A stretch of 64,000 nt of DNA from Hyalella azteca (lineage: Eukaryota > Arthropoda > Malacostraca > Amphipoda > Hyalellidae). Made by a program: the position numbers and the translations under genes. The notes below the pieces were generated by a model. That model made no database searches, was not told where the DNA came from, and was given only the letters and a program-made list of their open reading frames with translations. The DNA lies in contig NW_025935740.1 of assembly GCF_000764305.2 (NCBI RefSeq), positions 108,895-172,894 on the forward strand, given 5' to 3'. Below, one piece after another: positions 26,325 through 39,083 of the stretch. How positions within the stretch are numbered: position 1 is the stretch's first letter; every line of letters begins with the position of its first letter.

Positions 26325-26398
26325 CAGCGCTAAGATCGAACCCGCGCCTCTCTGCTCCAATTTTGGTACTCTGAACTTTAACCATTAGCTGGTTAATT
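26325..26398 (-). mobile_element. tRNA-like unit 2 of a SINE-like dimer
   Basis: On the minus strand an A-box-like CAGCTAATGG (26382-26391) is followed by a B-box-like GGTTCGATCTT (26332-26342) at about tRNA spacing. It shares GGTTAA, CAAAATTG, CAGnGAG and GCGCG in the same order with unit 1, about 90 bp away. The pair therefore looks like a head-to-tail dimer, upstream unit second on the map. I see no clear poly-A tail or target-site duplication. Confidence 0.5.
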
Positions 26399-26399
26399 C

Positions 26400-29300
26400 T
26401 GTAGTAAATTAATATGTATTGTTAAAAAATAAAGATAAGGTTTTGTACTACCGCTCAATAATTCGCTCGTTCATGAAATTGAGACAGCGGATGCGGCTCT
26501 AAAAATTAAATATTTTCGTGATATTCAAGTGAGTGCTACGAATGGATTCCCTCTATAAAATACCGGCAGATCTCGTGGATACATTACATATATAATAAAA
26601 ATTTGAAATTAATCAGGATCAATTGATCTGAATTATAGAAGTGTGAATGTTCGCCTGCCTGTTGAACAGTCCGAGAACCATAACTATCAAAAGACTGTTA
26701 TCCGCGCTAAAAATTGAAATCGTCTGATTTGATTAGCATATATCTCTATTCACTATCACGCATATATATTTAACTTGTGATGAAGGCTTTCCATCTAGTA
26801 AAACGTTTCTTAGCAGCTCACTAATTTTTATTTTATATTGCTCACGAAATAGTCTATAACACGCGACATATATAATCCAATCAGGTAGGAAAATAACATC
26901 TAATCTTCGTCTTCTCTCGCGAGCTTCTTCTCCTTCCTGAAATTTTAATTTCTCCTTACGTGCGCCCGACTGGCCTTTAAACCAAAGAGCAAACTAAGGT
27001 CCGAGAAATTCCCAGCAAATAGTTTAGGTTTTGGTTCGGCGGCCTTGCATCGCACTTGATATCAGAAATGAAGTGTCGCACTGCGCAGGGGCAAAAACTA
27101 TCGGAAATAATTAACGAGCTTCGTGCTGCGTGTTGCAGCGCATTTCTCGGCAAAACCAGCTTCTGGCGCTGAATCGTGTACGGTAGCGCTATTCGGCGGC
27201 AGAGATTTGGTAAAAAATATTATGGTGCAAAATATTTCGTTAATGAAAATGGGCTGTACAGATAAATAAATACATTTGATGTGTTCCAAATCATTCATAG
27301 CAAATGCTGTCGTTCAAATTTGCAAAAATTGGGCAGATATAAGCTATCACGACAAAATGAATTAAAAGGAAACGTTCTCATGAAATTAAGTTGGTCATGA
27401 TTCATTCCGCGTTTGAGAAATTTTTTATGAGTGTCATTTTTAATTTTTGTAGTCACTGTCATGATTCTTTTTATTTAATTGTTGTAGTAAGGAGGGAATC
27501 TGACGTGGTCGTGTAATGTATTTTCGATGCGACATTTTCATCCTTTCGTTTTCATTTTTTTACATTAATGTCATTTTAGGATAAGGAATCATTTAAATGT
27601 CTTCCAATCTAATGACCGAGCATAAATAAAGGGAAGAATAATAATAAACGCACTTTAAGCACGGAACTTAAATACGTTACTTGCACGGGAGCATCATTAA
27701 TTTTTTCTGTTATCTGAAAAGTATCTCATATCCGATTAAATACTATGAGCTTCTGAAATGGTTCTTGTTTCATACTTCGAGCTAAATTTTTTCATTCGAG
27801 TTCTAAAATTTGACATTAATTTTCTTTTAGAAAATTGCAGCTCGGATGCTCAGTAGTGGCTTAGCGTCTCATTAGTCAACGCTGCATGTTCAAAAGTTGC
27901 AATATGAAGCCAAAAGATACGCTTAGAAATTGAAACTTTTGAATCCAAGTCAAGAAGAAGGAAAAGCAGGCAGTTAAAATTGAAATCGCACCAGCAGTAT
28001 TCTGTTAAGGCATAAATATTTGACTGTGATTAAAATTTGCATTTTTGAGGTATTTTCCTCGATAAAAAGTTCCTCTCAATAATTTTTTCGCAGTTTAAGC
28101 TACTTTACTAGGTATTCGCTTTGAAGTTTTACTTTGTCAGGTATATTTGAGTATATTTGGATTATCGACACTAACAAATTCATGTGAACGATAAATAGTT
28201 TGGAAACGACGATAAGGTCATCAAGATAAGTCTGGATCACGTGCATTCAACTTAGGTTCCAATTTAATTAGACAGATTAATGCCATTAAGATGTAAAACC
28301 TCTCATAAATAACTAAAGTAATTCAACATAATAAACGAGGTAGTTTGAGCGTGAAACATACCTTATATTGTCAAACAAAATAAGGGAATAAAGCTCAGTT
28401 CCAGAATAGAGTTTCCTAAGTTCCAGTATCCAGTTAACCTGCAAACAGTAAAATACCTCGTGAAAATCGGTCCAAAATTTTTATTTGGATTACCACCAAG
28501 AGGAATCATTTTACTTATTCTTATTCCACAAAGCGCAGTATGGTCAGATAGCCTGGCAGAGAATATACTTGCCCAACTGTTTTAATGGAAAAGAGGTCAG
28601 CTAATTACCTCTCAGGACCAGAAAGTATGATTGTAAGTACCACCGCAGGTGAACTGATGGAGGCAATGAAGGCGAATGATGGGCTTCCTTGCGTGAGCGA
28701 TGACTGCTCATGCCGAGGCTCGGCCATTGGAGCCGTCATGACTCTCTGAGTATTGCAATCATCATTGCAATTCAATTGCAAAACCATGAGAATAAAATGA
28801 TAAGTTTACTTTCTGTGGAACGTTATTAATCGTGGACGGTTGACACCAGAATCCGTGGACAGGAATTGAGTATTTAAAGGAAAAAATATAACTCAGTACT
28901 CACTGCAGTGAGCGACAAAGAGCGCATTTTCAAGGCGACGCAAACGTGTAATCACGGACGGACAGACAGACGGACGGACAGCCGGACATGGTGAGCGCAA
29001 TAGTGCATTTTTTTCCATAAATGAGAAAAGGCGCTAAAGACATCGATCAGTTGTGCCCATAATTGTGAGCGGTTGTCAGGGAGGGGAATTACTGACAAAT
29101 TAATTTATATGCGGTGAATCGTCATTGCTTTCTTCTACTTTATATATGACACTAGACTATAAGACTGTACGATATATTATCTTCTTTCTGATTCAAATAA
29201 ACATATTCCAACAAATTGCTTACTAGAACTACTGAAATTGTTAATGCATGAAATCTTTATTTCTGTGGCAGGATGTAAGGTAATATAAAAAAATAATAAA

Positions 29301-30140
29301 TATCACGAACAGTAATATATTTTTATGGAATTAAACTTGTTAAAAACATTTAGAACAACTTTTCAAATATTTTTTTATATTCAGATGTTCAAAAATGGTT
29401 CTAAATGAATTCTTAACAAGGGCAGCAAGTCGATGCGACCAATCAAAAGGCTTATTTCGGAAAAATATCCCGAGTTTTTCCTTCAACCGTGAAATGCCTA
29501 GAGAAAACCCATACATTTATGGACACCAAATAACTTCCTCGCCAGGCAAAAAATAAATCCTTTCGAAATTTTCAAACAAGCAGTATAAATATTACGATCC
29601 TTTTCGACAGGGGTTCGACAAAAGGAGTTCAGTGAAATATGGGTTCGAGTTCTCGATCACTTATATTTTCACTGACGCTCCGATCTTCCTACATCAATTA
29701 AAAAGACCAGAGGACTTTTAAATAAGGGTGTATTTTCAGCAAGTCATTTGAGCTCTGCGCAGAGTTGCACCATCACTGGAAACCTCAAAAGAAATGAATA
29801 AGAACTAAAAACGGACGATAAATTTGAGGAAAATTCAGAGAGATGTTATTGTGTTTCGACAGTCATTGTTTTAAATAAGTGATTTGTAAAATACATATAT
29901 CATTTACAGGTAAACTTTAACTTATTATTCTGGTTAAGCGGCGAGGGTTGGAAATTATCTAATAAAAAATATTCATTTTGGTTTAGATAACGAATTTTTA
30001 TTGGACACAAGCAACTCTTGTGCACAAAATAACGCTGAACATTTTTGCTCCGACAAAACCCTAATGACTTTTGCTCTGAATTGCATTGAAAAAACGAAAA
30101 GTAAAGTCTTCTACTAATGATTTTCATGCCCTCTCAGAAG
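26400..30140. other. non-coding stretch
   Basis: No gene recognised. A GC-richer island lies at about 26940-27190. A B-box-like GGGTTCGAGTTC at about 29641 has no A box at the right distance. Confidence 0.5.
28953..28988. repeat. GACA/GACG microsatellite
   Basis: Short run of CGGACGGACAGACAGACGGA-type tetranucleotide repeats, imperfect, about nine units. Confidence 0.85.
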
Positions 30141-30141
30141 A

Positions 30142-30522
30142 ATGATAGTGAACATTAATGAGCAAGCAGACCACACTCATTACCTGGAGCAGAGCTGGAG
30201 AATAATTCCTCCTCGTTAAATGAACAACAATAATGAGCAAGCAGGCAACACTCATTACCTGGAGCAGAACTGGGGAATAAGTCCTCCTCATTAAATGAGT
30301 AACAATAATGAGCGAGCAGGCCACACTCATTATTTGGAACAGAATTGGGGAGGAAGTCCTCCTCATTAAATTAGCAACAGTAATGAGCAAGCAGGCAACA
30401 CTCATTATTTATAACAGAGTCGGGTAAGAAGTCCTCTCGTTAAATTAGCAACAATAATGAGCAAGCAGACCACACTCATAATTTGGAACAGAGTTGGGGG
30501 AATAATTCCTTCTCGTTAAATG
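30142..30522. repeat. 75-bp minisatellite, about 5 units
   Basis: TAATGAGCAAGCAG starts at 30156, 30231, 30306, 30381 and 30455, giving periods of 75, 75, 75 and 74 bp. Each unit also carries CACACTCATTA, GGAGCAGA or GGAACAGA, and TCCTCxxGTTAAAT. The minus-strand 93-codon frame over it simply translates the repeat. Confidence 0.96.
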
Positions 30523-31365
30523 GCCGAACCAGCGCTTCCGAACTTCTCAGTCGCATTCCGTATACGATCTGTTGATCCATAAACGACAGGCTCTGCAATA
30601 TCGGATGCTTTTCTTCCCTTAAAGTTAATTGATTTCAAACATATTTTAGGCTACAAAGTTGAAAAAATAACTCGCGATAAAAAAAGAATGAAAGAAACCA
30701 ACATAAAAATACGTTCACTTGCGCTCACCATAGAAGCTTTAATGTATGACTCAACGCGATCCAAATTGCAAAATGCATTTGCACGCTGCTTATAGAACTT
30801 CTTCTTCCTGAGATCGAAATTCAATTTAGATGATTGCCCGTCTACTGAACTAAAAATAGTACCGTAGCGGAGTAAAGTAAATGAAGTTTTTTCTCACCTC
30901 TAGAATCTGTTTGATTGATTACATATAAAGGAAGTATTTGAATTAAACTGATTGGTAATTTATTTTCTCCGCGAGAAAATTTTTTTTGAGCTAAATAGTA
31001 GTGCAATGCGATTATATTAAATAATATAGTTTCTCGAACTGGTGAAGTATGATTGCAACTATTTTGTTTAATAAAGAGATAATTCCTCGCCTACAATTTG
31101 CCGGCCAGATGTTTAGCCTGAAACAATTTCCTAACGCGTGTTCTTCACGCGTACAAATCTTAAGACTTCGATCACACAGCTGACATTTGAGCGGACATTT
31201 AGCAAGAGTGGATCACTCAAAACATATTATGCACGGTGGCCTTCGTGGTTGCCTCGTATTTTCGATCAAGCAACTATCAGATCCCGCGTATCATTTCTTG
31301 GCAACGAAAATTTATTTATTTCAACAGGTATGGCGTCAAGAGCTCATCCCAAGCCGCTATATCCA
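30523..31365. other. non-coding stretch
   Basis: No gene supported. Two overlapping plus-strand frames at about 31138-31386 are both open; the longer lacks an ATG near its start, and neither has a recognised domain. Confidence 0.45.
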
Positions 31366-31430
31366 GCTAGTGGTTTACTAGCTTAAAGGTTTACTAGCTT
31401 ATTACTAGCTTATAGTGGTTTACTAGCTTA
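31366..31430. repeat. short imperfect repeat of GTTTACTAGCTTA
   Basis: Four copies or fragments of GGTTTACTAGCTTA lie head to tail with variable spacers. Confidence 0.8.
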
Positions 31431-31474
31431 TTTGATTGGGGTATTTTATCGCCTAGCGTAAAGGTCAATCGGAG

Positions 31475-31789
31475 ATGAAATTTCAGCACAAGGAAGACGC
31501 ATACCTAGATTACGTGCTCAGAAATTGTCGATGTTCAGGAGACCGGCTAAAAAATTTGAACCTAATTTCACATGAAGCTGATAATCTGAACATGCAGACT
31601 CTCTTTGTAAATATTTTTAGAGGAAAACACAGGACCAATTCGACACAATGTGAAACTTTACGGTTAATGAAGCTCGAATGTGCGAGATTAGAGAGGCAAA
31701 TTAAGAAGCACGTGTTTCAGCTTTTAGTTTTGAGTGTAGACCAGAATAGCATTTCTCAACATCGAATGTTAGAATGCACACATGTTTAA
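31475..31789 (+). CDS. unrecognised 104-codon ORF, weak coding candidate
   Basis: ATG at 31475 and TAA at 31787-31789. Codon use is mixed and the product is hydrophilic, with several Cys (NCRCSG near residue 18) and a charged helix-like stretch (LMKLECARLERQIKKH) around residues 64-79 that could form a short coiled coil. No membrane segment or signal peptide. No partner gene or clear promoter lies nearby. One frame of this size is expected by chance, so the call is weak. Confidence 0.18.
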   Translation: MKFQHKEDAYLDYVLRNCRCSGDRLKNLNLISHEADNLNMQTLFVNIFRGKHRTNSTQCETLRLMKLECARLERQIKKHVFQLLVLSVDQNSISQHRMLECTHV

Positions 31790-34700
31790 TAAGGAACCCG
31801 AATGAATGAACCCTACCCCTTAAAATCATGCAAAATAGTTTTTGTGCATGCATTAATCTTTGGCTGAAACTGCAAAGAGCTTTTATGACCTTCGAACTTA
31901 ATAAGAAATGAACTAGTTGATTTTTCAAGGCTCTGGAGGCAACAAACAGTCGTATGTTTAGAAAGCCTTGTGTTCAGTGTCAGACATATTAAATTAATAT
32001 GGCATGCATGAAACATAAACAACCTTGTTGAATCAAAATAAGATATGAATATATTTCTAATAAATGTTCAAATCCAGGAGAAATGAGTTATTACATATGA
32101 ATGATTTGCCCTCCTGGACAGTAATGAATTGAAAATGGCGATGTCTTTTTGGAGGCCGAAAATGCGATTTGAATGCGGACATAAGAAATGAAGCTGGCGG
32201 CAGCGGCAGCGTGTATTTTCTTCGAACGGCTGTCACCCATTCTTAGGCCAGATGAGAATTGATTGTCGCTCCTTTGTAAAGCGCTGATTGCATAAAACGC
32301 TCGCTTCTTTATTCATTATCCTTTTCTCAAGAATTCGTCTTTGATGCTTTTGTGGGTGCACTCTAACATCGCCGTGCGCTCAGAATAGCCACATCGTTTT
32401 TCGTACGCAGACTCGGAAGGCTCGACAATGAACGCCATCGTGCAGTGCATTTTGCTTCAGCTTTTTCGCTAATCATGAAAAAGAATCGCAATAAGTTTGA
32501 GGGATGGGAGCCTTCGCCTCAAAAGTCTTAAAAGAAATAAAATGCCTAAATGAAGAAGAAAGAACATATCGTTCGCTGGGTCGGCCCCACACGCCTTCCT
32601 TTTCAATGGCTTTTAATCTCAAGAATAAAAATGCGATCTTCAAAGCACTGCAATAGAGTGGCTGAGTGATGACGCAGTGATAAATTATTTTTGTGCTTGA
32701 AAAATTCTCATCTGTGTCAGCGAAGAAAATTCTGGGGTTATAAATGAAGAAGCACTCTTTTCTTATTTTTCAAGCATAACGATTTCGCATAGAGTTTTAT
32801 TTATTGAGGAATTGCGATAATTTTATGTTATTTATTATTATGTTGCGTACTAGCTTGATCTCCCTTACGTGATTAAAATTTTTTTTTCGTCTTTTTGAAG
32901 TCGAGATCAAGCTGTAATATCCATGGAGCTCACTCATCGCACTGCTTTTCCAACGCTGCATGGAGAAAGCAGATGGGATGATGGTAGTTTTGTTCAATAA
33001 AACGACTGTCCATGAATTTCTAAACGGCTAATTCAAGCATGTACTTCGATTGAACCTCCTTTATCGCTGCCCCAGAACCTGTTTTCATTTTGATCAAAGT
33101 CTAACTCGATCATTGTTGAATTTCTTTTTCGACGTCGAAATGCATCACATCTCGAAGAACGAAAAGGTGAAAAATTATTCTCATCTCCAAAGTTCCCTAT
33201 AAACAAAAATAATTTCGTTCAAATAAATTTCGCCTGAAAATAAGTAAGACTCAAGACCAGTCATCACTACAAATAATCATCTATTTTTTTTACACAAATC
33301 ATCTTATCAGAACCCGCATTCTTAGATTCATTCGCAGTGCATATGCAGAGAAACTTCAATTCAAGTTAGGGTGTAAAGTTGTGAAAATTTTTAAATTAAA
33401 GATAGAAATTTAGAAAACTAAAATAAATTCAACCAATTGAAGCCCATAGTAAATCTGGTACGCAAGAAAAATAGAAACATTTTCGTGTATTTAAGTATGG
33501 GCGAAGATTTCACAAGAACATGTAGCCAGTTTTCACTTCAATTTAGTCAAATATTATGTGATTAATGCTTAATTAAGAACCAAATCATGATCAGCTGCGG
33601 CTGCGTCGAACACGCCTGTAATATAATTTTTTGTAAATTTCCTATAACTTTTTTTAAATTTCCTCGATCTGTCGTCAGAACACTGAAATAATTTCTCAGT
33701 CCCCTCAGAGTCGTCTAAGGCGAATTCTTCTAGTGAAGAACTCCATTATATTCGTAATCTATGACATTTTAAACACTCATGTTGCGTGGGATTCGATGAG
33801 TTTGTTATTACTCGATATTTCTTTATTATCATAAGTTTTCAGAGAGAGCGTGACAATAAGAAGTCAATTGTATATTGTTCTGTATTCAACTAATTAATCC
33901 ACTTGTGTTTCACAGGTCGTCCTGAAATATCAAATTCGAATGGACGTCTTTGATGGATTTCAAAACAAATTCATTAATTGATGCGAGGCTTTGTTTTGTG
34001 CCACGCCAGCATTCGATCGACATCAAAGAAAATGTCGCATCAAAAGGATCAGTTTGTTATAATAGGATTGAAGAAACAATGGCCCAGCGCAGTCAATTGT
34101 CCAAGGAGATTTCCTTTGTGCTTCGTGTCACCGGACAACAGCATTTTATCCATTCGTATTCAAAGGACAATCGGCGAGCAGCAGATGTCTTTGCCGTTCA
34201 CACATTGTAGTAACAAGGTAATGATATCTTTGGCGGTAATAAAAATCTGCTACGTAACTTGATCTCCGTAAAGACTTTAGAATTGGATATTTTGATTAGG
34301 TCGATATTGTGAACTGGAAGGCTTAAATAGATCTGTTCAGCTAATAGCAACAGACATGTGTTCTAACATTAATAAATTAGTCGCAGTACATACGTCGAAG
34401 TTGTATATAAATCTTACGTTGATAAGCGTTTTGATGCTTAATGTAACGTACCTAATTAATACTGAAAATCAATTACAAAGAGGTAAAGTTACTAACTCTT
34501 AATTTTGTTTTAAAAATAATATCGAATGGAATGACAAAAACTCGTAAATGGAAACTCAACTTGAAATTGCATTATATCACGTAGTCTTCTATAATTTAAT
34601 GGCGTAATCGTCTTACGAAGGTGTTGTGCGACGCGATTTATATGGAAATTTTTGCCTTAATCTTGTCTGTTGAACTCATTCAGACTAATGCTTGTAACAA

Positions 34701-35470
34701 TGAATTTTTATCTCGTTCAGTAATTTTCTGCCGAATATTTATTTTATACAAATTTTTTTAGAAATATTTTTCAGGAGTAAATGGATAGTTAAAATAAAAA
34801 GGACCAGACCATGAACTTTAGCTCTGCCAATTCCAGAGGACTGAGTTTTCAAGCTGGGCCGAAAAACACAATTTTTAGAGGGTGTTTACTAAACTTGTTT
34901 GCGATTTTTTGTATTTCGCATGACATGTTTATACTAAGGAAGTTTAGGAAGAAAAAAGCCCAGTCTGAAGTTTGGAAGTAAAATAGACAAAAGGCAGCGG
35001 CTTCAATTTGTCAAAAGTTATGGGCAAGCCCCTGAAGTATAAAATTAATCAACATTGACGAAATTTTGAGCTCAAAAAAGTGAGGTGCGAAGAGTCTAAA
35101 AAGGAGGGACGGAGTGGCGATGTTTTTTTTGAAACCTTCGTACCAAGACGACGAGAAGCGAAACTAACATTTAGGACATCAATAATTTTCCTTTGATGAA
35201 TATTTTAGCTTAATGAGACGAAAATTTTGAGGTGATTCGAACCGAAATTATAAGAATTGTAAATTTTTTATTGAAAAAATAAATTACTGCAAAAATTCAG
35301 TCCAATTTTGGCGCTGAATCTGAGAAGAAAAAGTTTGAAGTTTAGGAAAGATGAACTGAACACGAGCTTAAAGAACGAAAGCCTATACTCATCCAAAATA
35401 CCAGACAAGTTGCGCAGAGAAAATATACCGTTACCACTCTTGAAACAGCCGCTGAAAATTTTTAACCGGC
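31790..35470. other. non-coding stretch
   Basis: No recognised gene. Two frames overlap at 33950-34262 (86 and 94 codons, plus strand), downstream of a TTTCACAG acceptor-like site at 33911-33918 and followed by AACAAG|GTAATG. They might mark an exon, but neither phase is decisive. A GC-richer island at 32150-32420 contains CCTTTGT and TGATTGCAT strings, which resemble HMG-box and homeodomain sites. Confidence 0.4.
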
Positions 35471-35472
35471 TT

Positions 35473-35662
35473 GAGCATCAATACCTCAAGTCAGAGCAGC
35501 ATGACGAGCATCAATACCTCAAGTCAGAGCAGCAGGACGAGCATCAATACCTCAAGTCAGAGCAGCAGCACGAGCATCAATACCTCAAGTCAGAGCAGCA
35601 TGACGAGCATCAATACCTCAAGTCAGAGCAGCAGGACGAGCATCAATACTTCAAGTCAGAGG
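35473..35662. repeat. 33-bp minisatellite, about 5.7 units
   Basis: GAGCATCAATACCTCAAG starts at 35473, 35506, 35539, 35572, 35605 and 35638. Units differ mainly in GCATGAC, GCAGGAC or GCAGCAC. A plus-strand frame (35308-35748) crosses the array and translates it as an 11-residue EHQYLKSEQxD repeat. It begins at TTG and contains no ATG, so a standard eukaryotic start is missing. It could be an exon but is more likely repeat-driven. Confidence 0.95.
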
Positions 35663-38190
35663 CAGCAAATACCGAGGAGAAACCTTTGCTACATCAACTC
35701 GAGGTAATCATCAACAGTCACCGACGTCAGAGCGCTGACAACTTTTGATGTAGGTCTGTCTGATGGCGGCCAAGTTCTGATTACTTTCAGGATGAAACAT
35801 TGAAATAAACTGCGCTTTTTTGCCGCTGGAAAAACTGCTGCTCTCGTATAACTCAAAAAGTTTGTGATTAAGTTTTTGCGTCGGTATTGCAAGCGCCGAG
35901 AAACTGCCGTACGTAGTGCGACAACAATCAACATCACATTCAGTGTAATATTGTACAACATAAATTTCGGCATGAAATCAAATACCCTTTTACAGTCTCT
36001 TCATATCGTAATTTTATGAGTCCCTACAAAATAATCAGCGCCCGTAAATAAAATAGGACGATAGCGTCCAGACTTGAGTTATTGAAACCACCATTTGAAA
36101 ACCCGTAGGTTGTTTTCTTATTTTTTTAATAATTTTTTATTTTACACATTTTATGCCAGTGACAAAATGATGATTAAATGATTAAATAAAATTTCATTGT
36201 CTAGTAATCGTAGCATTAGGACTAGTAATGAGGCTGTCGTATCATGGAACTAATAGTGCCTAAATTAACTAACCAGCAATCGCTGGAACATAAAACATGA
36301 AAAACTAAGGGCACTATTTCAATTAGAAACTCTAAGTAATCCGACAATAACGTCATAAGCTGATTCCAGTTGATAATACAGTATATTGGATCTAAATTAA
36401 TTAGTTTACTTAGTTACGTTTGACTTTAAATGGAATTTTCTTCCGACTGTTATCAAAAAATTCATGTCAGTGATACGAAATAAATTTTCACTCTTCTACA
36501 ATTGCAATATTTAGCATAAATTCTACGGCCTGCCTGCGCATTTCCTCGAGATCACTTCATGCAAGAGGAAATTCAAGCACGCATTTCTCACGCGCAATAC
36601 GCAGCATGTTATCGTCAGAATGTCATGTGGCTTTTATTCTACGCATTTGTCCAGAGCTCGGGGGAAATCTCCACCGCAAGAGTTCCTCGCATTGAAGACA
36701 ATGCAAGTTTGGCCAGGGCTCTTCGCTTCACGGCGAGTTTACATGCGAGCACCAACTGCTCGTGCGGAAAAAGGGTTAGGCTCCAGTGAATAAAGTTTGG
36801 CGAGTGAGACGAACTTTTCAGCAGTATTTCATTTCATGAGATAATATGTGTTAGTAAGTTGAGTTTCAAATGCAAACGAAGTGTTACAATTACTTGCTTA
36901 TCTAGAATAAACTACATGATAATAGAACAAACTATGCGTTGATTAAACTAAACAATAAACTGAATTGGATCATAAGTTACACAAGTCAAGCATAAGGGTT
37001 TTGTTTCGAAACCAGGCCTTCTGACTACTAAATTACGAGGCAAATAAATTAAACTGCTTGTTAATTAAAACGACAAATGCGCCTTGTTTACGCAACTATG
37101 CGTTATCAAAACTGACCTATTAGTGAACTAAACAAACCATATACTTTTTTTTAAATTCGGGCATCAAGTTGTGTTTGACTAGCAAATTAGAATGCCTAAA
37201 TTTATCCAAGCCGTTCACGGAGTTATAGAATAGAAATTCTGAGCTCAACTACTTCCATTTGATTTCGGAGGACCCTCTTGCATTAAATTATTGAAACTGT
37301 AATACGTAAGTTCGTAATCTGCGTATAATCAATACATCAATATAATCTTTAATTTTAACAAAGTATTAGTCGAAGCTACGCAATTTTAATCAGAAACTTC
37401 GTGTCTGCGCTCAAATAAAGCTAACGCTGCGGTCTCTCCACAATTGAGCTTCAGTCGCCGCAGGCTCGCAGTTCTCGTGCTAACTCCCAATTTGCTGAGG
37501 CGGCTTTTTCCCAGAGAGACACAAGCAGTGTAATTAAGCGTGAGATATTTTTAGGGTAACATTTCTCGCTGGACTTGCTCGAGAGCGCTGGAATTACCCT
37601 TAGGGTCAGCAATGGCTTATTTTTGAGTACGATCTGTTCCAGAAATCGGACCACAGATTTCTCCAGTTGAGGTAGAATGGGTTAATCGAGAAATATGGCA
37701 CGCCTCTGAACGTGGAATCTCAATTCAATTGCTAGGAAGTTGCGATTTGACTTTGCAAGTAAAACGCCATTTGACTTTCGTTGAATAAACTGAAAAGAAG
37801 AGAATATCAGAAACCGACCAATATCAAATTTGAAAAGATGGAGTTTGGGTTATCAAAAATCTTGTCGAATTCATGACCTTGTCAGCCAATAACTGACAAA
37901 TTTTCAAGCTAAGCCCACCAATAACCGTCTGGTTCCAAACCTTGCGCAGTTGCACTCCATTGCAGGCGGCAGCATCGACCGCGAGAAAAATGCGAAAAAT
38001 AAATAAAATAAATGAAATAAATACTCTTGACTGCCACTAACGAGTGTCAATTCCTTCTAAGCCAACAGTAATGTTGCAAGAAATAAATGAGCCAAATAAA
38101 ATTTCCTCATTCAAAAGTGACGTGTTACTTGCATGTGGACCGCTATTCATTATAGAAAGATATTCTTTCGAATTTAACGACATAAAAAAG
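35663..38190. other. non-coding stretch
   Basis: No gene seen. GC-richer islands at about 36540-36790 and 37400-37680. An AAAT-type simple repeat lies at 37996-38024. Confidence 0.5.
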
Positions 38191-38194
38191 ATTG

Positions 38195-38517
38195 GAAATT
38201 AATGTATATATCAGCACACCTTTGTTCCTTAATTAAGTCAACGAAGAAGTGTTTAGAATAGAAGAAGTGTCGGCACTGAAGAAATAGGCGTAGGTCAAAA
38301 CATGTGTAAGGGTGAATTTCGCATTCATATAAACAGAATGAAAATCATGTATTTCTCAGGACACCTTCACTTCTTAAGTCAATGAAGAAGTGTTTGCACG
38401 TAGATTAAAACACGTGTAAGGGTGGATTTCGAATTCATATAAACAGAATGAAAATCATGTATTTCTCAGGACACCTTCACTTCTTAAGTCAATGAAGAAG
38501 TGTTTTTCAAAACATGC
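38195..38517. repeat. 110-bp tandem repeat, two close copies and one diverged copy
   Basis: GTGTAAGGGTG at 38304 recurs at 38414, a period of 110 bp. The two units share ATTCATATAAACAGAATG and CACTTCTTAAGTCAATGAAG almost without change. A third copy upstream (38195-38300) is clearly related (ACCTTTGTTCCTTAATTAAG) but diverged, so the array was extended more than once. Confidence 0.92.
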
Positions 38518-39027
38518 ATTCTGTACGTGGAGTGTTCCCCACCAGGCGCCCCGCGCGCTCTAATGGACAAGCACCGAACTCTCAGTAATGCTGCCGTTTG
38601 TATGCACTCGTTGTATGAACCAATTTCATTTTCCGTTACGTCGGGCTCACCATTAAATATTTCCAGCTTGTTTTAGTTCTCCTGTCGCCAGAATCACAAA
38701 ATTTCCGGCGAGTGAGAATTCCTGCCTGCATTTGCCTCGGTTAGAAGTAAGCGTTGCAATTCAACCTTTAAATCCTAAGCCTTAATAATATGGTCGCTAT
38801 TCAGCAGAACGCGGATTGTATTTTCTCGGTGGATTTTGGACCGCTTGGTCCGGAAAAAGAAACAAAATTACGATTAAATCGGAAATACAGCTTCCCACTA
38901 TGTCATCTGAGGACGTAGAAAACTGGGGCGTAGAGGCATTCAGAATTGCAGCAAATTTTTCCTTGAATTACTGTCGTTTTCAGCTGTAACGAAACTTGTT
39001 GAAAGGAGAAATACCTACCTTGGTTAT

Positions 39028-39083
39028 TTATACTAATAAGAAATAAATACAATGGAAAATACTACATGAGAAATATTTCAACA
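39028..39083 (+). repeat. dispersed repeat, copy 1
   Basis: Contains AATAAATACAATGGAAAATA and TTTCAACATTG. About 85 percent identical by eye to 40178-40234, same orientation, 1.15 kb apart. The flanks do not match. Confidence 0.75.

Noticed and set aside
29635..29660. B-box-like GGGTTCGAGTTC as a tRNA or SINE
   Set aside because: No A box at the required distance on that strand.
31138..31386. Two overlapping plus-strand frames as an exon
   Set aside because: No ATG near the start of the longer frame, two phases are equally open, and there is no decisive splice site or domain.
35308..35748. 146-codon ORF as a gene with an 11-residue repeat
   Set aside because: No ATG anywhere in the frame, and over a third of it is a 33-bp minisatellite.
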